NCBI RefSeq assembly: GCF_010131535.1
Contig: NZ_WUBS01000003.1
Span: 248,001 to 312,000 of the forward strand
Length of the DNA stretch: 64,000 nt
Direction: 5' to 3'
From: Acerihabitans arboris
Lineage (GTDB): Bacteria > Pseudomonadota > Gammaproteobacteria > Enterobacterales > Enterobacteriaceae
Positions 33,903-42,467 of this stretch are shown here, one piece after another (position 1 is the stretch's first letter; every line of letters begins with the position of its first letter). The position numbers and the translations under genes are program-made. Under the pieces are notes generated by a model. That model did no database searches, was not told the DNA's origin, and saw only the letters and a list, made by a program, of their open reading frames with translations.

Positions 33903-35234
33903 ATGCCCGCTCCCCTTAGATATGTGCAGGACAGCGCCACCTTTCCCGATGCCGCCGAGGTGGTGATTATCGGCGCCGGCATCGCCGGCGCCGCCGCCGC
34001 CTATGAACTGGCCAAAAAAGGAATAAAGGCGGTATTGCTGGAAAAAGGACTGGTGGGCGGCGAGCAGTCCAGCCGCAACTGGGGCTGGTGCCGCCAGCAA
34101 AACCGCGACGAACGGGAACTGCCGCTGATTATTTACGCCCTGCGCCGCTGGGAGGAACTGGGCCACGAGACCGGCGAGGAGCTCGGCTTTCGCCGCACCG
34201 GGCTGGTGTACGCCACCCGCGACCAAACGGAAATCGACGCCTGGGACGCCTGGGGCAAAATGGCCCAATCCTATGGCGTGCGCAGCGATATCCTCGACGC
34301 CCGCCGGGCGAAAGCCATGACGCCCGGCAGCACCACCGACTGGCTGGGCGGCGTGTCCTCCCCCACCGACGGCCACGCCGAACCCGCGCTGGCATCGGCC
34401 GGCCTGGCCATCGCCGCGCAGCGCCTCGGCGCCACGGTCATCCAGCAGTGCGCGGTGCGCGGCCTCGATATCACCGCCGGGCGCGTCAGCGGCGTGATCA
34501 CCGAGCGCGGCCTGATCAAAACCCCGGGCGTAATCTGCGCCGGCGGCGCCTGGACCTCGATGTTTTGCCGCCGCCACGGCATCAGCCTGCCGCTCGGCAA
34601 CGTGATTGGCACGGCGTTTCGCACGGCGCCCATCGAACAGGCGATCGCCATGCCGTTTTACACCCCCTCCTTTGCCTGCCGTCCGCAGCTGGACGGCGGC
34701 TATACGGTCGCGGTCTCCGGCCGCGGCCGCCTGGAGCCGGGCGCGCAAAGCCTGCGCTACGCGCGGCAGTTTTACCCCACCTTTAAAGCGCGGCGCAAGA
34801 TTTTGACCCTGCGGCTGGGACCGGCTCCGTTCTTTCACGGGCCGGAAGCCCTGGCGCGCTGGCAATTCGACGGGACATCGCCGTTTGAAAAAGTACGTAT
34901 CCTCGATCCCCGCGCCGATATGGGGCTGGTGCGGGAGGGGCTGGCGGCGATGCGTGAAGAATACCCCGCCCTGGCGGGACTGCGGCTGGCGCAGGCCTGG
35001 GGCGGCATGATCGACAGCACCCCCGACGCGGTGCCGGTGATTTCCACCGTGCCGACGCTGCCGGGCCTGGTGATTTCCGCCGGCTACAGCGGCCACGGCT
35101 TCGGCATCGGTCCCGGCGCCGGCAGGCTGGCCGCTGATTTGATAACCAACGATCGGCCCATCGTCGACCCGGCTCCCTTCCGCTATGCGCGGCTGGTGGA
35201 CGGTTCCGGCCTTGATGCGCCGGGCATGATGTGA
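33903..35234 (+). CDS. FAD-dependent oxidoreductase (DAO family)
   Basis: A 443-residue flavoprotein. The FAD motif VVIIGAGIAGAAAAYELAKKGIKAVLLEKG (about residues 21-50) is followed by GGEQSSRNWGWCRQQNRDE, a signature of a DAO subgroup separate from the PuuB-like protein at 27257. The C-terminal ISAGYSGHGFGIGPGAGRLAADL closes the FAD site. The substrate is probably a secondary amine or D/L-amino acid derivative. It opens a compact run (GNAT, hydroxyacid dehydrogenase, amidohydrolase) with gaps under 10 bp, so these four form an operon. Confidence 0.9.
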   Translation: MPAPLRYVQDSATFPDAAEVVIIGAGIAGAAAAYELAKKGIKAVLLEKGLVGGEQSSRNWGWCRQQNRDERELPLIIYALRRWEELGHETGEELGFRRTGLVYATRDQTEIDAWDAWGKMAQSYGVRSDILDARRAKAMTPGSTTDWLGGVSSPTDGHAEPALASAGLAIAAQRLGATVIQQCAVRGLDITAGRVSGVITERGLIKTPGVICAGGAWTSMFCRRHGISLPLGNVIGTAFRTAPIEQAIAMPFYTPSFACRPQLDGGYTVAVSGRGRLEPGAQSLRYARQFYPTFKARRKILTLRLGPAPFFHGPEALARWQFDGTSPFEKVRILDPRADMGLVREGLAAMREEYPALAGLRLAQAWGGMIDSTPDAVPVISTVPTLPGLVISAGYSGHGFGIGPGAGRLAADLITNDRPIVDPAPFRYARLVDGSGLDAPGMM

Positions 35235-35243
35235 GGAGGCAAG

Positions 35244-36092
35244 ATGCAGATACGTTTACGCCCCATGAACCAGGACGATATCGAGGCCGCGTTTGCTTTA
35301 ACCCGGCAGATGAAATGGCCGCACCGCCGCGAGGACTGGCGGCAGGCGCTGGACCTGGGCGAGGGTCTGGTGGCGGAGCGGGACGGCGCGGCGATCGGCA
35401 CCGGGCTGTGCTGGCGCTGGGGTCCGGCCCATTCCACCCTCGGCCTGCTGATTGTCGACGGCGCCGCCCAGGGCAATGGCGTCGGCGGTCAATTGATGGC
35501 GTCGCTGATGCAACGCCTGGCCGGCAGCGCCATCCAGCTGCATGCCACCGTCGCCGGCAAAGGATTATATCAGCGGCTGGGTTTTGTCTCCGCGGGTGAA
35601 CTCGGCCAGCACCAGTGCCGCACGCTGGGAGCCGCCACTCCCGCGCCGCCGCAAGACGGCGACACCCTATCCCCGGCTGGCCCCGGGGATGCCGATCTGC
35701 TGACCGCGCTGGATACCGGCGCGCACGGCATGGTGCGGCCGTCTTTAATCGCCGACCTGCTGGCACGCGGCGAAAAAAACCTGCTATTGCGCCGCCGGGG
35801 CGCGCCCCGGGGTTTTGCCTGCCTGCGCCGCTTCGGCCACGGCTACGCCATCGGCCCGGTGATCGCCTTGGATCTCCACGACGCCATCGTCCTGGTCGAC
35901 CGGCTGTTGGCGGATCTGGCCGGGCATTTTGTCCGTATCGATACCCCGGCGTCCCTGGGATTAGGTGAGTGGCTAACCCGCCGGGGACTGCCGGTGGTGG
36001 ACGCGCCGACCATCATGATCAAAGGCGCGCCCTGGCAACTCCTGGCCGGCGGCATGCGCCCGTTCGGGCTGATGACACAGGCGATGGGCTAA
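35244..36092 (+). CDS. GNAT-family N-acetyltransferase with C-terminal extension
   Basis: A 282-residue protein. The first half is a GNAT domain; LLIVDGAAQGNGVGGQLMASLMQRL holds the acetyl-CoA pyrophosphate loop (Q-x-x-G-x-G type). The second half (about 140-282) resembles the GNAT-like C-terminal domain found in two-domain acetyltransferases. A clear AGGAGG ribosome site precedes the ATG. Its stop overlaps the next start by one base (TAATG). An acetyltransferase beside an amidohydrolase suggests a transient acetylation of the catabolised amine; this is inference. Confidence 0.85.
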   Translation: MQIRLRPMNQDDIEAAFALTRQMKWPHRREDWRQALDLGEGLVAERDGAAIGTGLCWRWGPAHSTLGLLIVDGAAQGNGVGGQLMASLMQRLAGSAIQLHATVAGKGLYQRLGFVSAGELGQHQCRTLGAATPAPPQDGDTLSPAGPGDADLLTALDTGAHGMVRPSLIADLLARGEKNLLLRRRGAPRGFACLRRFGHGYAIGPVIALDLHDAIVLVDRLLADLAGHFVRIDTPASLGLGEWLTRRGLPVVDAPTIMIKGAPWQLLAGGMRPFGLMTQAMG

Positions 36093-37018
36093 TGAATATC
36101 CTGTATAAATCCGACCCCGAACGCGGGCGTCAATGGGCGGCGCTGATAGCCGCACGGCAGCCGGCCGCGGTATTCCGGGTCTGGCCGGATATCGGCGATG
36201 CCGGCGCGGTGGAATATCTGGTGGCGTGGCAGCCGCCGGAAAACATCATGGCGCAATTCCCCCGGCTGAAGGTCCTGTTCTCGGTAGGCGCGGGCGCCGA
36301 CCAGTTTGATTATGACGCCCTGCCGCCCACATTGCCGGTGGTGCGTATGGTGGAGCCCGGCATCGTCAATAGCATGGTCGAGTACGTCACCTTTGCGGTA
36401 TTGGGGCTGCACCGTGATATGCCGCGCTATTTCCAGCAGCAACGCGCCGGACTCTGGCTGCCGCACCGCGTGCGTCCGGCCCATGCCAGCCGGGTCGGCG
36501 TCATGGGGCTGGGCAACCTCGGCCGGGCGGCGGCCGGGCAGTTGGCTGGCCTTGGTTTCGACTGCGGCGGCTGGAGCCGCACCCCGCATGTCGTTCCCGG
36601 CGTGCGTTGCTGGGCGGGCGCAGATGAACTGGACGCCTTCCTGGCGCGCACCGATATCCTGGTATGCCTGCTGCCGCTGACCGCCGACACCGCCGGACTG
36701 CTAGACGCGCGCCTGTTCAGCCGGCTGCCGCCGGACGCGGCGCTGGTGCACGTTGGACGCGGCGCCCAGCTGAATCAGCCTGATCTACTCCAGGCGCTCG
36801 AAAGCCGCCGGCTGCGGGCGGCGGTCATCGACGTTACCGTGCAGGAACCGCTGCCGGCCGACCATCCCTTATGGCGACACGACGCCGTCTGGCTCACGCC
36901 GCATATCGCCAGCCAGACCCAGCCCGACAGCGCGGTCACCGCGCTGCTGGATAATATCCGCCGTTTTGAACGCGGCGAGGCCATGGTCGGCCTTATCAAC
37001 CGACAGCAAGGATACTGA
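36092..37018 (+). CDS. D-2-hydroxyacid dehydrogenase, GhrA-like
   Basis: A 308-residue NAD(P)-dependent dehydrogenase of the glyoxylate/hydroxypyruvate reductase A group. Rossmann motif GVMGLGNLGRAAAGQLAGLGF, substrate Arg in LVHVGRGAQLN, Glu in VTVQEPLPADHPLW and catalytic His in LTPHIASQT. It differs from the paralogue at 3225-4175 by lacking the FNV...ISRG form. The start at 36092 (TAATG) is preferred over upstream codons, which lie within the GNAT gene. Confidence 0.92.
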   Translation: MNILYKSDPERGRQWAALIAARQPAAVFRVWPDIGDAGAVEYLVAWQPPENIMAQFPRLKVLFSVGAGADQFDYDALPPTLPVVRMVEPGIVNSMVEYVTFAVLGLHRDMPRYFQQQRAGLWLPHRVRPAHASRVGVMGLGNLGRAAAGQLAGLGFDCGGWSRTPHVVPGVRCWAGADELDAFLARTDILVCLLPLTADTAGLLDARLFSRLPPDAALVHVGRGAQLNQPDLLQALESRRLRAAVIDVTVQEPLPADHPLWRHDAVWLTPHIASQTQPDSAVTALLDNIRRFERGEAMVGLINRQQGY

Positions 37019-37019
37019 T

Positions 37020-38150
37020 ATGGAGTACGCCGATCTGGTCGCGCTGCGCCGCGATCTGCACGCCCACCCCGAACTGGGCTTTCAGGAACACCGCACCGCC
37101 GGCATCGTGGCCGGATTTCTTGCCCGTCTCGGGCTGGAGGTACATGAAGGCGTCGGCGGCACCGGCGTGGTGGGCGTGCTGCGACGCGGCGCCGGCGCGC
37201 GTTCGGTGGGACTGCGGGCCGATATGGATGCCCTGCCGATGCCGGATAGCGGATCCCAGGAATGGAAAAGCCGGGCCGAAGGCGTCTGCCACGCCTGCGG
37301 CCACGACGGCCATACCGTGATGCTGCTGGGCGCGGCCCGGGAGCTGGCGGCATCGGGCGCCTTTGACGGTACGGTGAATTTTATCTTCCAGCCCGCAGAG
37401 GAAGGACTGGCCGGCGCGCGCGCCATGATCGACGACCGGCTGTTTGAGCGTTTTCCCTGCGACGCGGTGTTTGCGGCGCACAACTGGCCGGAGCTGCCGC
37501 TCGGCAGCGCCCGCACCCGCGCGGGACCTGTCATGGCGGCGGCCGACCGTTTTGATATCCGGATAACCGGCGGCGGCGGCCACGCCGCCCAGCCCCATCT
37601 TAGCCCCGATACCCTGCTGGCCGCCAGCGAACTGGTGGTACAGCTCAATACCATCGTGGCCCGCTGCGTCGACCCCACCGAGACGGCGCTGCTGTCGGTG
37701 ACGCGCATGCAGGGCGGGTCCTCACATAACATGATCCCCGCCGAAGCGTTGATCACCGGCACGGTGCGCACCTTTAACCCACGCGCGCAGGATATCGTCG
37801 AGGCCCGCCTGCGCCTGATGGCCGGCCATATCAGCGCGGCGCACGGTTTGCAGGCGCAGGTCGACTACCGGCGTTATTACCCCGCCACCGTCAATACCGC
37901 GCGCGAAGCGGCCCTGGCGCTGGACGCCGCCCGCCTGGCCGGACTGGACGCCGCCGAGGCGCCCGCGCCCGCGCTCACCTCGGAAGACTTTGCCTTTATG
38001 CTGCGGACCCGGCCCGGCGCCTATCTGTGGCTGGGTTCGGCGGACAGCCGGCCTCTGCATCATCCCGCGTTTGATTTTAACGACCAGGTCATTCCCTACG
38101 GCATCCGCTGGTTCAGCGCAGTGGCGCACCGGGCGCTGGATAACATTTAA
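37020..38150 (+). CDS. M20D amidohydrolase (hippurate/IAA-amino-acid hydrolase-like)
   Basis: A 376-residue metal-dependent amidohydrolase. DLHAHPELGFQEHRTA, the metal ligands Cys and His in CHACGHDGHTVMLLGAA, Glu pair in QPAEEGLAGA, His in AHNWPELPLG and the C-terminal LTSEDFAFML are all present. Family members split N-acyl amino acids such as hippurate or indoleacetyl-amino acids. It starts one base after the preceding stop with AAGGA upstream. Together with the flanking gabT it suggests release of an amino acid from an acyl conjugate. Confidence 0.93.
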   Translation: MEYADLVALRRDLHAHPELGFQEHRTAGIVAGFLARLGLEVHEGVGGTGVVGVLRRGAGARSVGLRADMDALPMPDSGSQEWKSRAEGVCHACGHDGHTVMLLGAARELAASGAFDGTVNFIFQPAEEGLAGARAMIDDRLFERFPCDAVFAAHNWPELPLGSARTRAGPVMAAADRFDIRITGGGGHAAQPHLSPDTLLAASELVVQLNTIVARCVDPTETALLSVTRMQGGSSHNMIPAEALITGTVRTFNPRAQDIVEARLRLMAGHISAAHGLQAQVDYRRYYPATVNTAREAALALDAARLAGLDAAEAPAPALTSEDFAFMLRTRPGAYLWLGSADSRPLHHPAFDFNDQVIPYGIRWFSAVAHRALDNI

Positions 38151-38271
38151 TTAGCCAAAGGCGCCCGAATTCAACCGTTTATGCCGTGGCCATCCTGATT
38201 ACGGCAGCCGGCCGCCTTGGCGGGTTGCGATACTTAACTCCTTAATATCTGATTATACGTGAGGTAAAGAG

Positions 38272-39588
38272 ATGCAAACTTTAGGTGCAGGGCAACAAAC
38301 GTTTTCCGACAACGCCGTATTCCTGGATGCCCGTGAGGACAATGTCCCGCGCGGCGTGGTCACCGCCCATCCCATTGTGATAAACCAGGGAAAAGGGTCG
38401 GAAGTCTGGGATGTCGAGGGCAATCGTTACCTGGATTTTGTCGGCGGCATCGGCGTGTTAAACGTCGGCCATAATCATCCGGCCGTGGTGGCGGCCGTCA
38501 GCCGGCAGCTCCAGCAGGTCACCCATGCCTGTTTCCAGGTGGCGGCTTATCCCGGTTATATTGAACTGGCCAAACGCCTCAATCACGCCGTCGGCGGCGG
38601 CCTGCCGTTTAAAAGCGTCTTTTTTACCAGCGGCGCCGAAGCGGTGGAAAACGCGGTGAAGATTGCCCGCGCCCATACCAACCGGCCCGGCATTATCGCC
38701 TTTGACGGCGCGTTCCACGGCCGGACTTTATTAGGCTGCACCCTGACCGGCATGAGCCAGCCCTATAAACAGAATTTCGGCCCCTTCCCCGGCGATATCT
38801 TTCACGTGCCTTATCCCAACGCGTTCCATGGAATTTCCGAGCAACAGGCTCTGGACGCGCTGGAGACGTTATTTGCCGTCGGCATCCTGCCGGAACGCGT
38901 GGCGGCGATTATTATCGAGCCGGTGCAGGGCGACGGCGGTTTCCTGCCCGCCCCGGCCGGTTTTATGCGCGCGCTGCGCGAGCTGACCGAGCGCCACGGC
39001 ATTTTGCTGATTTGCGATGAAGTGCAGACCGGTTTTGGCCGCACAGGTAAAATGTTCGCCTTCCAGCACTCGGCGATCGAGCCGGATCTGGTGACCCTGG
39101 CGAAAAGCCTGGGCGGCGGCCTGCCTATTTCCGGCGTGTCGGGCCGGGCGCATATCATGGATGCCCCGACGCCGGGCGGCTTGGGCGGCACCTACGGCGG
39201 CAACGCTTTGGCCTGCGCGGCGGCCCTGGCGGTGATGGACCTGATGGAAAATGATAACCTGATTGAACGCGCCAACCTGCTCGGCGCGCGGCTCAACGCC
39301 CGCCTGCGGCAGCTGGCCGGCAAGTATGCCTGTATCGGCGAGGTGCGCGGCGTCGGTTTTATGCAGGCGGTGGAAATTATCGATCTGGATACCCGCGCCC
39401 CGGATGCGGCCCTGACGCAAAAAATCCTCGATTGCGCCTGCCAGGAAGGATTGCTGCTGATTAAATGCGGTTTATACCGCAATACCGTGCGTTTCCTCGC
39501 CCCCTTGGTCACCAGCGATTCCCAGTTGGAGGAGGCGCTGCATATCTTTGATATCGCACTGGCGCGCGCCACCGGCAGGCTGGGCTAA
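38272..39588 (+). CDS. gabT: 4-aminobutyrate aminotransferase
   Basis: A 438-residue class III aminotransferase. FTSGAEAVENAVKIARAHTNRPGIIAFDGAFHGRT, CDEVQTGFGRTGKMFAFQH and the PLP Lys in LVTLAKSLGGGLPISGV are typical of GabT/PuuE. It moves the amino group of 4-aminobutyrate to 2-oxoglutarate, giving succinate semialdehyde for the GabD-like enzyme at 23216. It has its own ribosome site (GAGGTAAAG) and a 121-bp leader, so it may have its own promoter. An Lrp-type regulator follows in the same direction. A close paralogue using 5-aminovalerate is possible. Confidence 0.9.
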   Translation: MQTLGAGQQTFSDNAVFLDAREDNVPRGVVTAHPIVINQGKGSEVWDVEGNRYLDFVGGIGVLNVGHNHPAVVAAVSRQLQQVTHACFQVAAYPGYIELAKRLNHAVGGGLPFKSVFFTSGAEAVENAVKIARAHTNRPGIIAFDGAFHGRTLLGCTLTGMSQPYKQNFGPFPGDIFHVPYPNAFHGISEQQALDALETLFAVGILPERVAAIIIEPVQGDGGFLPAPAGFMRALRELTERHGILLICDEVQTGFGRTGKMFAFQHSAIEPDLVTLAKSLGGGLPISGVSGRAHIMDAPTPGGLGGTYGGNALACAAALAVMDLMENDNLIERANLLGARLNARLRQLAGKYACIGEVRGVGFMQAVEIIDLDTRAPDAALTQKILDCACQEGLLLIKCGLYRNTVRFLAPLVTSDSQLEEALHIFDIALARATGRLG

Positions 39589-39638
39589 GGATAATCTTCC
39601 TTATTGAAATCATCGACTTATTCTCAAAAACCCTGATA

Positions 39639-39688
39639 TGGTAACACGCGTTAACGCTGGCGCAACGGCCTGAAAGCGTGTTATACCA
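39639..39688. promoter_or_regulatory. Imperfect inverted repeat between gabT and the Lrp-type gene
   Basis: TGGTAACACGC (39639-39649) is matched by GCGTGTTATACCA (39676-39688), an inverted repeat with a 2-base bulge and a 26-nt spacer. It also contains a near-palindrome GTAACACGCGTTAAC. It ends about 40 bp before the regulator start and may be its operator, or an attenuator hairpin; no T-run follows. Confidence 0.4.
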
Positions 39689-39729
39689 TCGAGGTGGGCG
39701 TTGATAATCTGGCAACAATGAGGGAATTT

Positions 39730-40236
39730 ATGAACGGCTTAATGAAACTTGACCGCATCGACATCAATATTTTGGTCCAATTACAAAAAGATGGCCGTAT
39801 CAGCAATGTCAATCTTGCCGACGCGGTCGGACTTTCGCCCAGCCCCTGCCTGCAACGCGTCAAGCGTCTCGAATCCGCGGGTTTTATTACCGGTTATGAA
39901 GCCCATATCAACCTGCCCAAGATCACCGATTCAGTGACGGTATTTACCGAAGTGACGCTGGCGGGGCATCGCCGCGAGGATTTCCTCAGGTTCGAAATCG
40001 CCATCCGCGAGGTGGACGAACTGATGGAGTGCCATCTGATCACCGGCGGCTACGACTATTTACTGCGTTTTATTACCCGCAGCATCGAGCATTACCAGGA
40101 AGTGATCGAAGGGCTGCTGGATGCCAAGGTGGGCATCGAAAAATATTTCAGCTATATCGTGATCAAATCACCGATCGTGAAAAGCAGCGTGCCGCTGCGA
40201 TCGCTGATTTCGCGCCATACGTCGCTGGAGAATTAA
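39730..40236 (+). CDS. Lrp/AsnC-family transcriptional regulator
   Basis: A 168-residue regulator. The N-terminal HTH (MKLDRIDINILVQLQKDGRISNVNLADAVGLSPSPCLQRVKRLESAGFI) is standard, and the C-terminal RAM/effector domain has the conserved ECHLITGGYDYLLRF and IEKYFSYIVIKSPI. The ATG at 39730 is favoured by AGGGA with proper spacing; other in-frame starts are 39718 and 39742. Being right behind gabT, it is the natural candidate regulator of gabT and perhaps of the preceding amine-catabolic genes. Confidence 0.93.
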   Translation: MNGLMKLDRIDINILVQLQKDGRISNVNLADAVGLSPSPCLQRVKRLESAGFITGYEAHINLPKITDSVTVFTEVTLAGHRREDFLRFEIAIREVDELMECHLITGGYDYLLRFITRSIEHYQEVIEGLLDAKVGIEKYFSYIVIKSPIVKSSVPLRSLISRHTSLEN

Positions 40237-40370
40237 TCCCGCGGCATAAAATTTCTTCACACAAATAAATTCCCCCTGAATACGCTGTTGCCACCCCTGT
40301 TTGCCGAAAAACGCGGCGGATGAATTCCGTACACTTGGTGAATATCCCGCCGCGCCTGCAAGGAGTTGCC

Positions 40371-42467
40371 ATGGTTTTGCCGCCAGATCCCGCTGGAAGA
40401 CCCCCAATAACCTATCGTATCGGCGTTGATATCGGCGGTTCCTTCACCGATTTTGCGGTGCTGGACGAGCGTGACGGCAGCCTGCGCACGCTGAAGGTGC
40501 TATCGCGCCCCGACCGTCCGGGCAGCGAAATCACCACCGGGCTGGCGCTGCTGCAGCGGCGCGACGGCATCGATCCGCGCGAGGTCGGCTACTTTACCCA
40601 CGGCACCACGGTGGGGGTGAATACGGTTATCCAGCGCAAGGGGGTGCGTCTGGCGCTGTTTGCCACCGAGGGATTTTGTGACGTGCTGGAGCTGGCGCGC
40701 CTGAAGATCCCCCATATCCACGATCTGTTTTCACGCCGCCCGGATCCGCTGATCCCCCGCGATCGGGTATTCGCCATCGGTGAACGCACCGACGGCGGCG
40801 GCGCGGTACTGAAAGCCGTCGACCGCCAAAGCGTGCTGGACGCCATCGCCGGCGCCCGCCGCGCCGGTTGCCGGGGCATCGTGGTATCGCTGCTGCACAG
40901 CTACCGCAACGGCGGCAACGAGGCGGAGGTCAAGGCCATCGTGGCGCGGGAAGCGCCCGACTTATTAACCTGCTGCTCGGCGGACATCTGGCCGATTATC
41001 CGCGAATATGAGCGCACCATCACCGCGGTGATTAACGCCTACGTGCAGCCGGTGGTCATCGGCTATCTCGACGCGTTTGAACAGGCGCTGGCGAACATGG
41101 GCGTGCCGGCGCCGGCGCGGATTACCAAATCCAACGGCGGTGTAATGAGCCTGGGCCAGGCCCGGAGCGAATGTGTGCAGATGGTGCTGTCCGGCACCGC
41201 GTCGGGGGTAATCGGCGCCGGGTATATCGCCGGGCAGTGCGGGCTGGACAAACTGCTCAGCCTGGATATCGGCGGCACCAGCGCCGACGTGGCGGTGATT
41301 ATCAACGGCCGGCCGGAGTACGGCAGCGGGGAAATTATTGGCGAATTCCCGATTTTTATTCCCTCGGTGGCGGTCACGTCGGTCGGGCAAGGCGGCGGCT
41401 CCATCGCCTGGATCGACACGCTCGGCGTATTGCAGGTGGGACCGCACAGCGCCGGATCCCTGCCGGGGCCGGTGTGCTTCGGGCGCGGCGGCACCGGGGC
41501 CACGGTCACCGATGCTTTTGCCGCCTGCGGCCTGCTGGGGCACGGGGATCTCGGCTATAGCACGATACAGGTGGACGTGGCCGCCGCCCGCGCCGCGATA
41601 GCGTTGCTGGCCGCGCCGCTCGGCATCGGCATCGAGGAAACGGCGGAAAATATCATCCGCCTGGCGATCTCCAGCATGTACGGCGACACCAGCGGCCTGG
41701 TGTCCCGTTTCGGCATAGATCCGCGCGAGTTCTATTTCCTGGCCTTTGGCGGCGCCGGCCCGATGATGGCCTGCTTCCTGGCGCGGGAGCTGAATATGAA
41801 AGGGGTGGTGGTGCCGCCGACGCCGGGCGTGCTGTCGGCCCTCGGCGGCCTGGTGGCCGATATAAAAAACGACTTTATCCGCACGCTGTACTGCGAACTT
41901 GACGACAGCGTCGCCGCCATCCTGACGCATAATGCCGGGCTGCTGCAACAGGAGGCCGAAAGCTGGCTGGCGCGGGAGCATGGGCCGGCGCTGCCCCGCC
42001 GCCTGCGGTTTTCCGCCGATATGCGTTATCGCGGCCAGTCGTTTGAAATCGACGTGGCGCTGGAGCAGGACTGGCTGGCGCTGGGCGACCGGCAGGCGGT
42101 GCGCGAAGCGTTCGACGCCGCTCACGAACGCCTGTTCGGGCACCACGACCCGGCCGCGCCGGTGCAGGTGATCACGCTGCGACTGGTGTTATCCTCGCCG
42201 ACGCCCAAGCCGCGGCTGGCCCCGCTGGCGGCGGCCAGCGGGCCGGTGGAAGCGCATGCCCGGGCCGACGCGTGGATGGACGGCCGGACGCATAGAGTTG
42301 ACGTAGTGCGCCGCGCCGCCCTCGGCGCCGGCCATAGGCTGGACGGACCGGTGATTATCATCCAGGACGACTGCACCACCTGCGTACCCCCGGCGATGAC
42401 GGCGACGGTGGACCGCTTCGGCAACCTGATTATTACCCCGCGACAAGGAGCCGACCATGGCAATTGA
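40371..42467 (+). CDS. hyuA: Hydantoinase/oxoprolinase subunit A
   Basis: A 698-residue HyuA-family protein (ATP-dependent N-methylhydantoinase/5-oxoprolinase/acetone-carboxylase-beta). The N-terminal YRIGVDIGGSFTDFAVLDE and internal LSLDIGGTSADVAVI are the two actin-fold phosphate motifs; FLAFGGAGPMMACFLARELNMKGVVVPPTPGVLSALG is the typical C-terminal core. It uses ATP to open a cyclic amide such as hydantoin or 5-oxoproline, together with HyuB. The ATG at 40371 has AAGGAG upstream; the earlier ATG at 40320 lies in the promoter. hyuA and hyuB overlap by about 11 bp. Confidence 0.93.
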   Translation: MVLPPDPAGRPPITYRIGVDIGGSFTDFAVLDERDGSLRTLKVLSRPDRPGSEITTGLALLQRRDGIDPREVGYFTHGTTVGVNTVIQRKGVRLALFATEGFCDVLELARLKIPHIHDLFSRRPDPLIPRDRVFAIGERTDGGGAVLKAVDRQSVLDAIAGARRAGCRGIVVSLLHSYRNGGNEAEVKAIVAREAPDLLTCCSADIWPIIREYERTITAVINAYVQPVVIGYLDAFEQALANMGVPAPARITKSNGGVMSLGQARSECVQMVLSGTASGVIGAGYIAGQCGLDKLLSLDIGGTSADVAVIINGRPEYGSGEIIGEFPIFIPSVAVTSVGQGGGSIAWIDTLGVLQVGPHSAGSLPGPVCFGRGGTGATVTDAFAACGLLGHGDLGYSTIQVDVAAARAAIALLAAPLGIGIEETAENIIRLAISSMYGDTSGLVSRFGIDPREFYFLAFGGAGPMMACFLARELNMKGVVVPPTPGVLSALGGLVADIKNDFIRTLYCELDDSVAAILTHNAGLLQQEAESWLAREHGPALPRRLRFSADMRYRGQSFEIDVALEQDWLALGDRQAVREAFDAAHERLFGHHDPAAPVQVITLRLVLSSPTPKPRLAPLAAASGPVEAHARADAWMDGRTHRVDVVRRAALGAGHRLDGPVIIIQDDCTTCVPPAMTATVDRFGNLIITPRQGADHGN

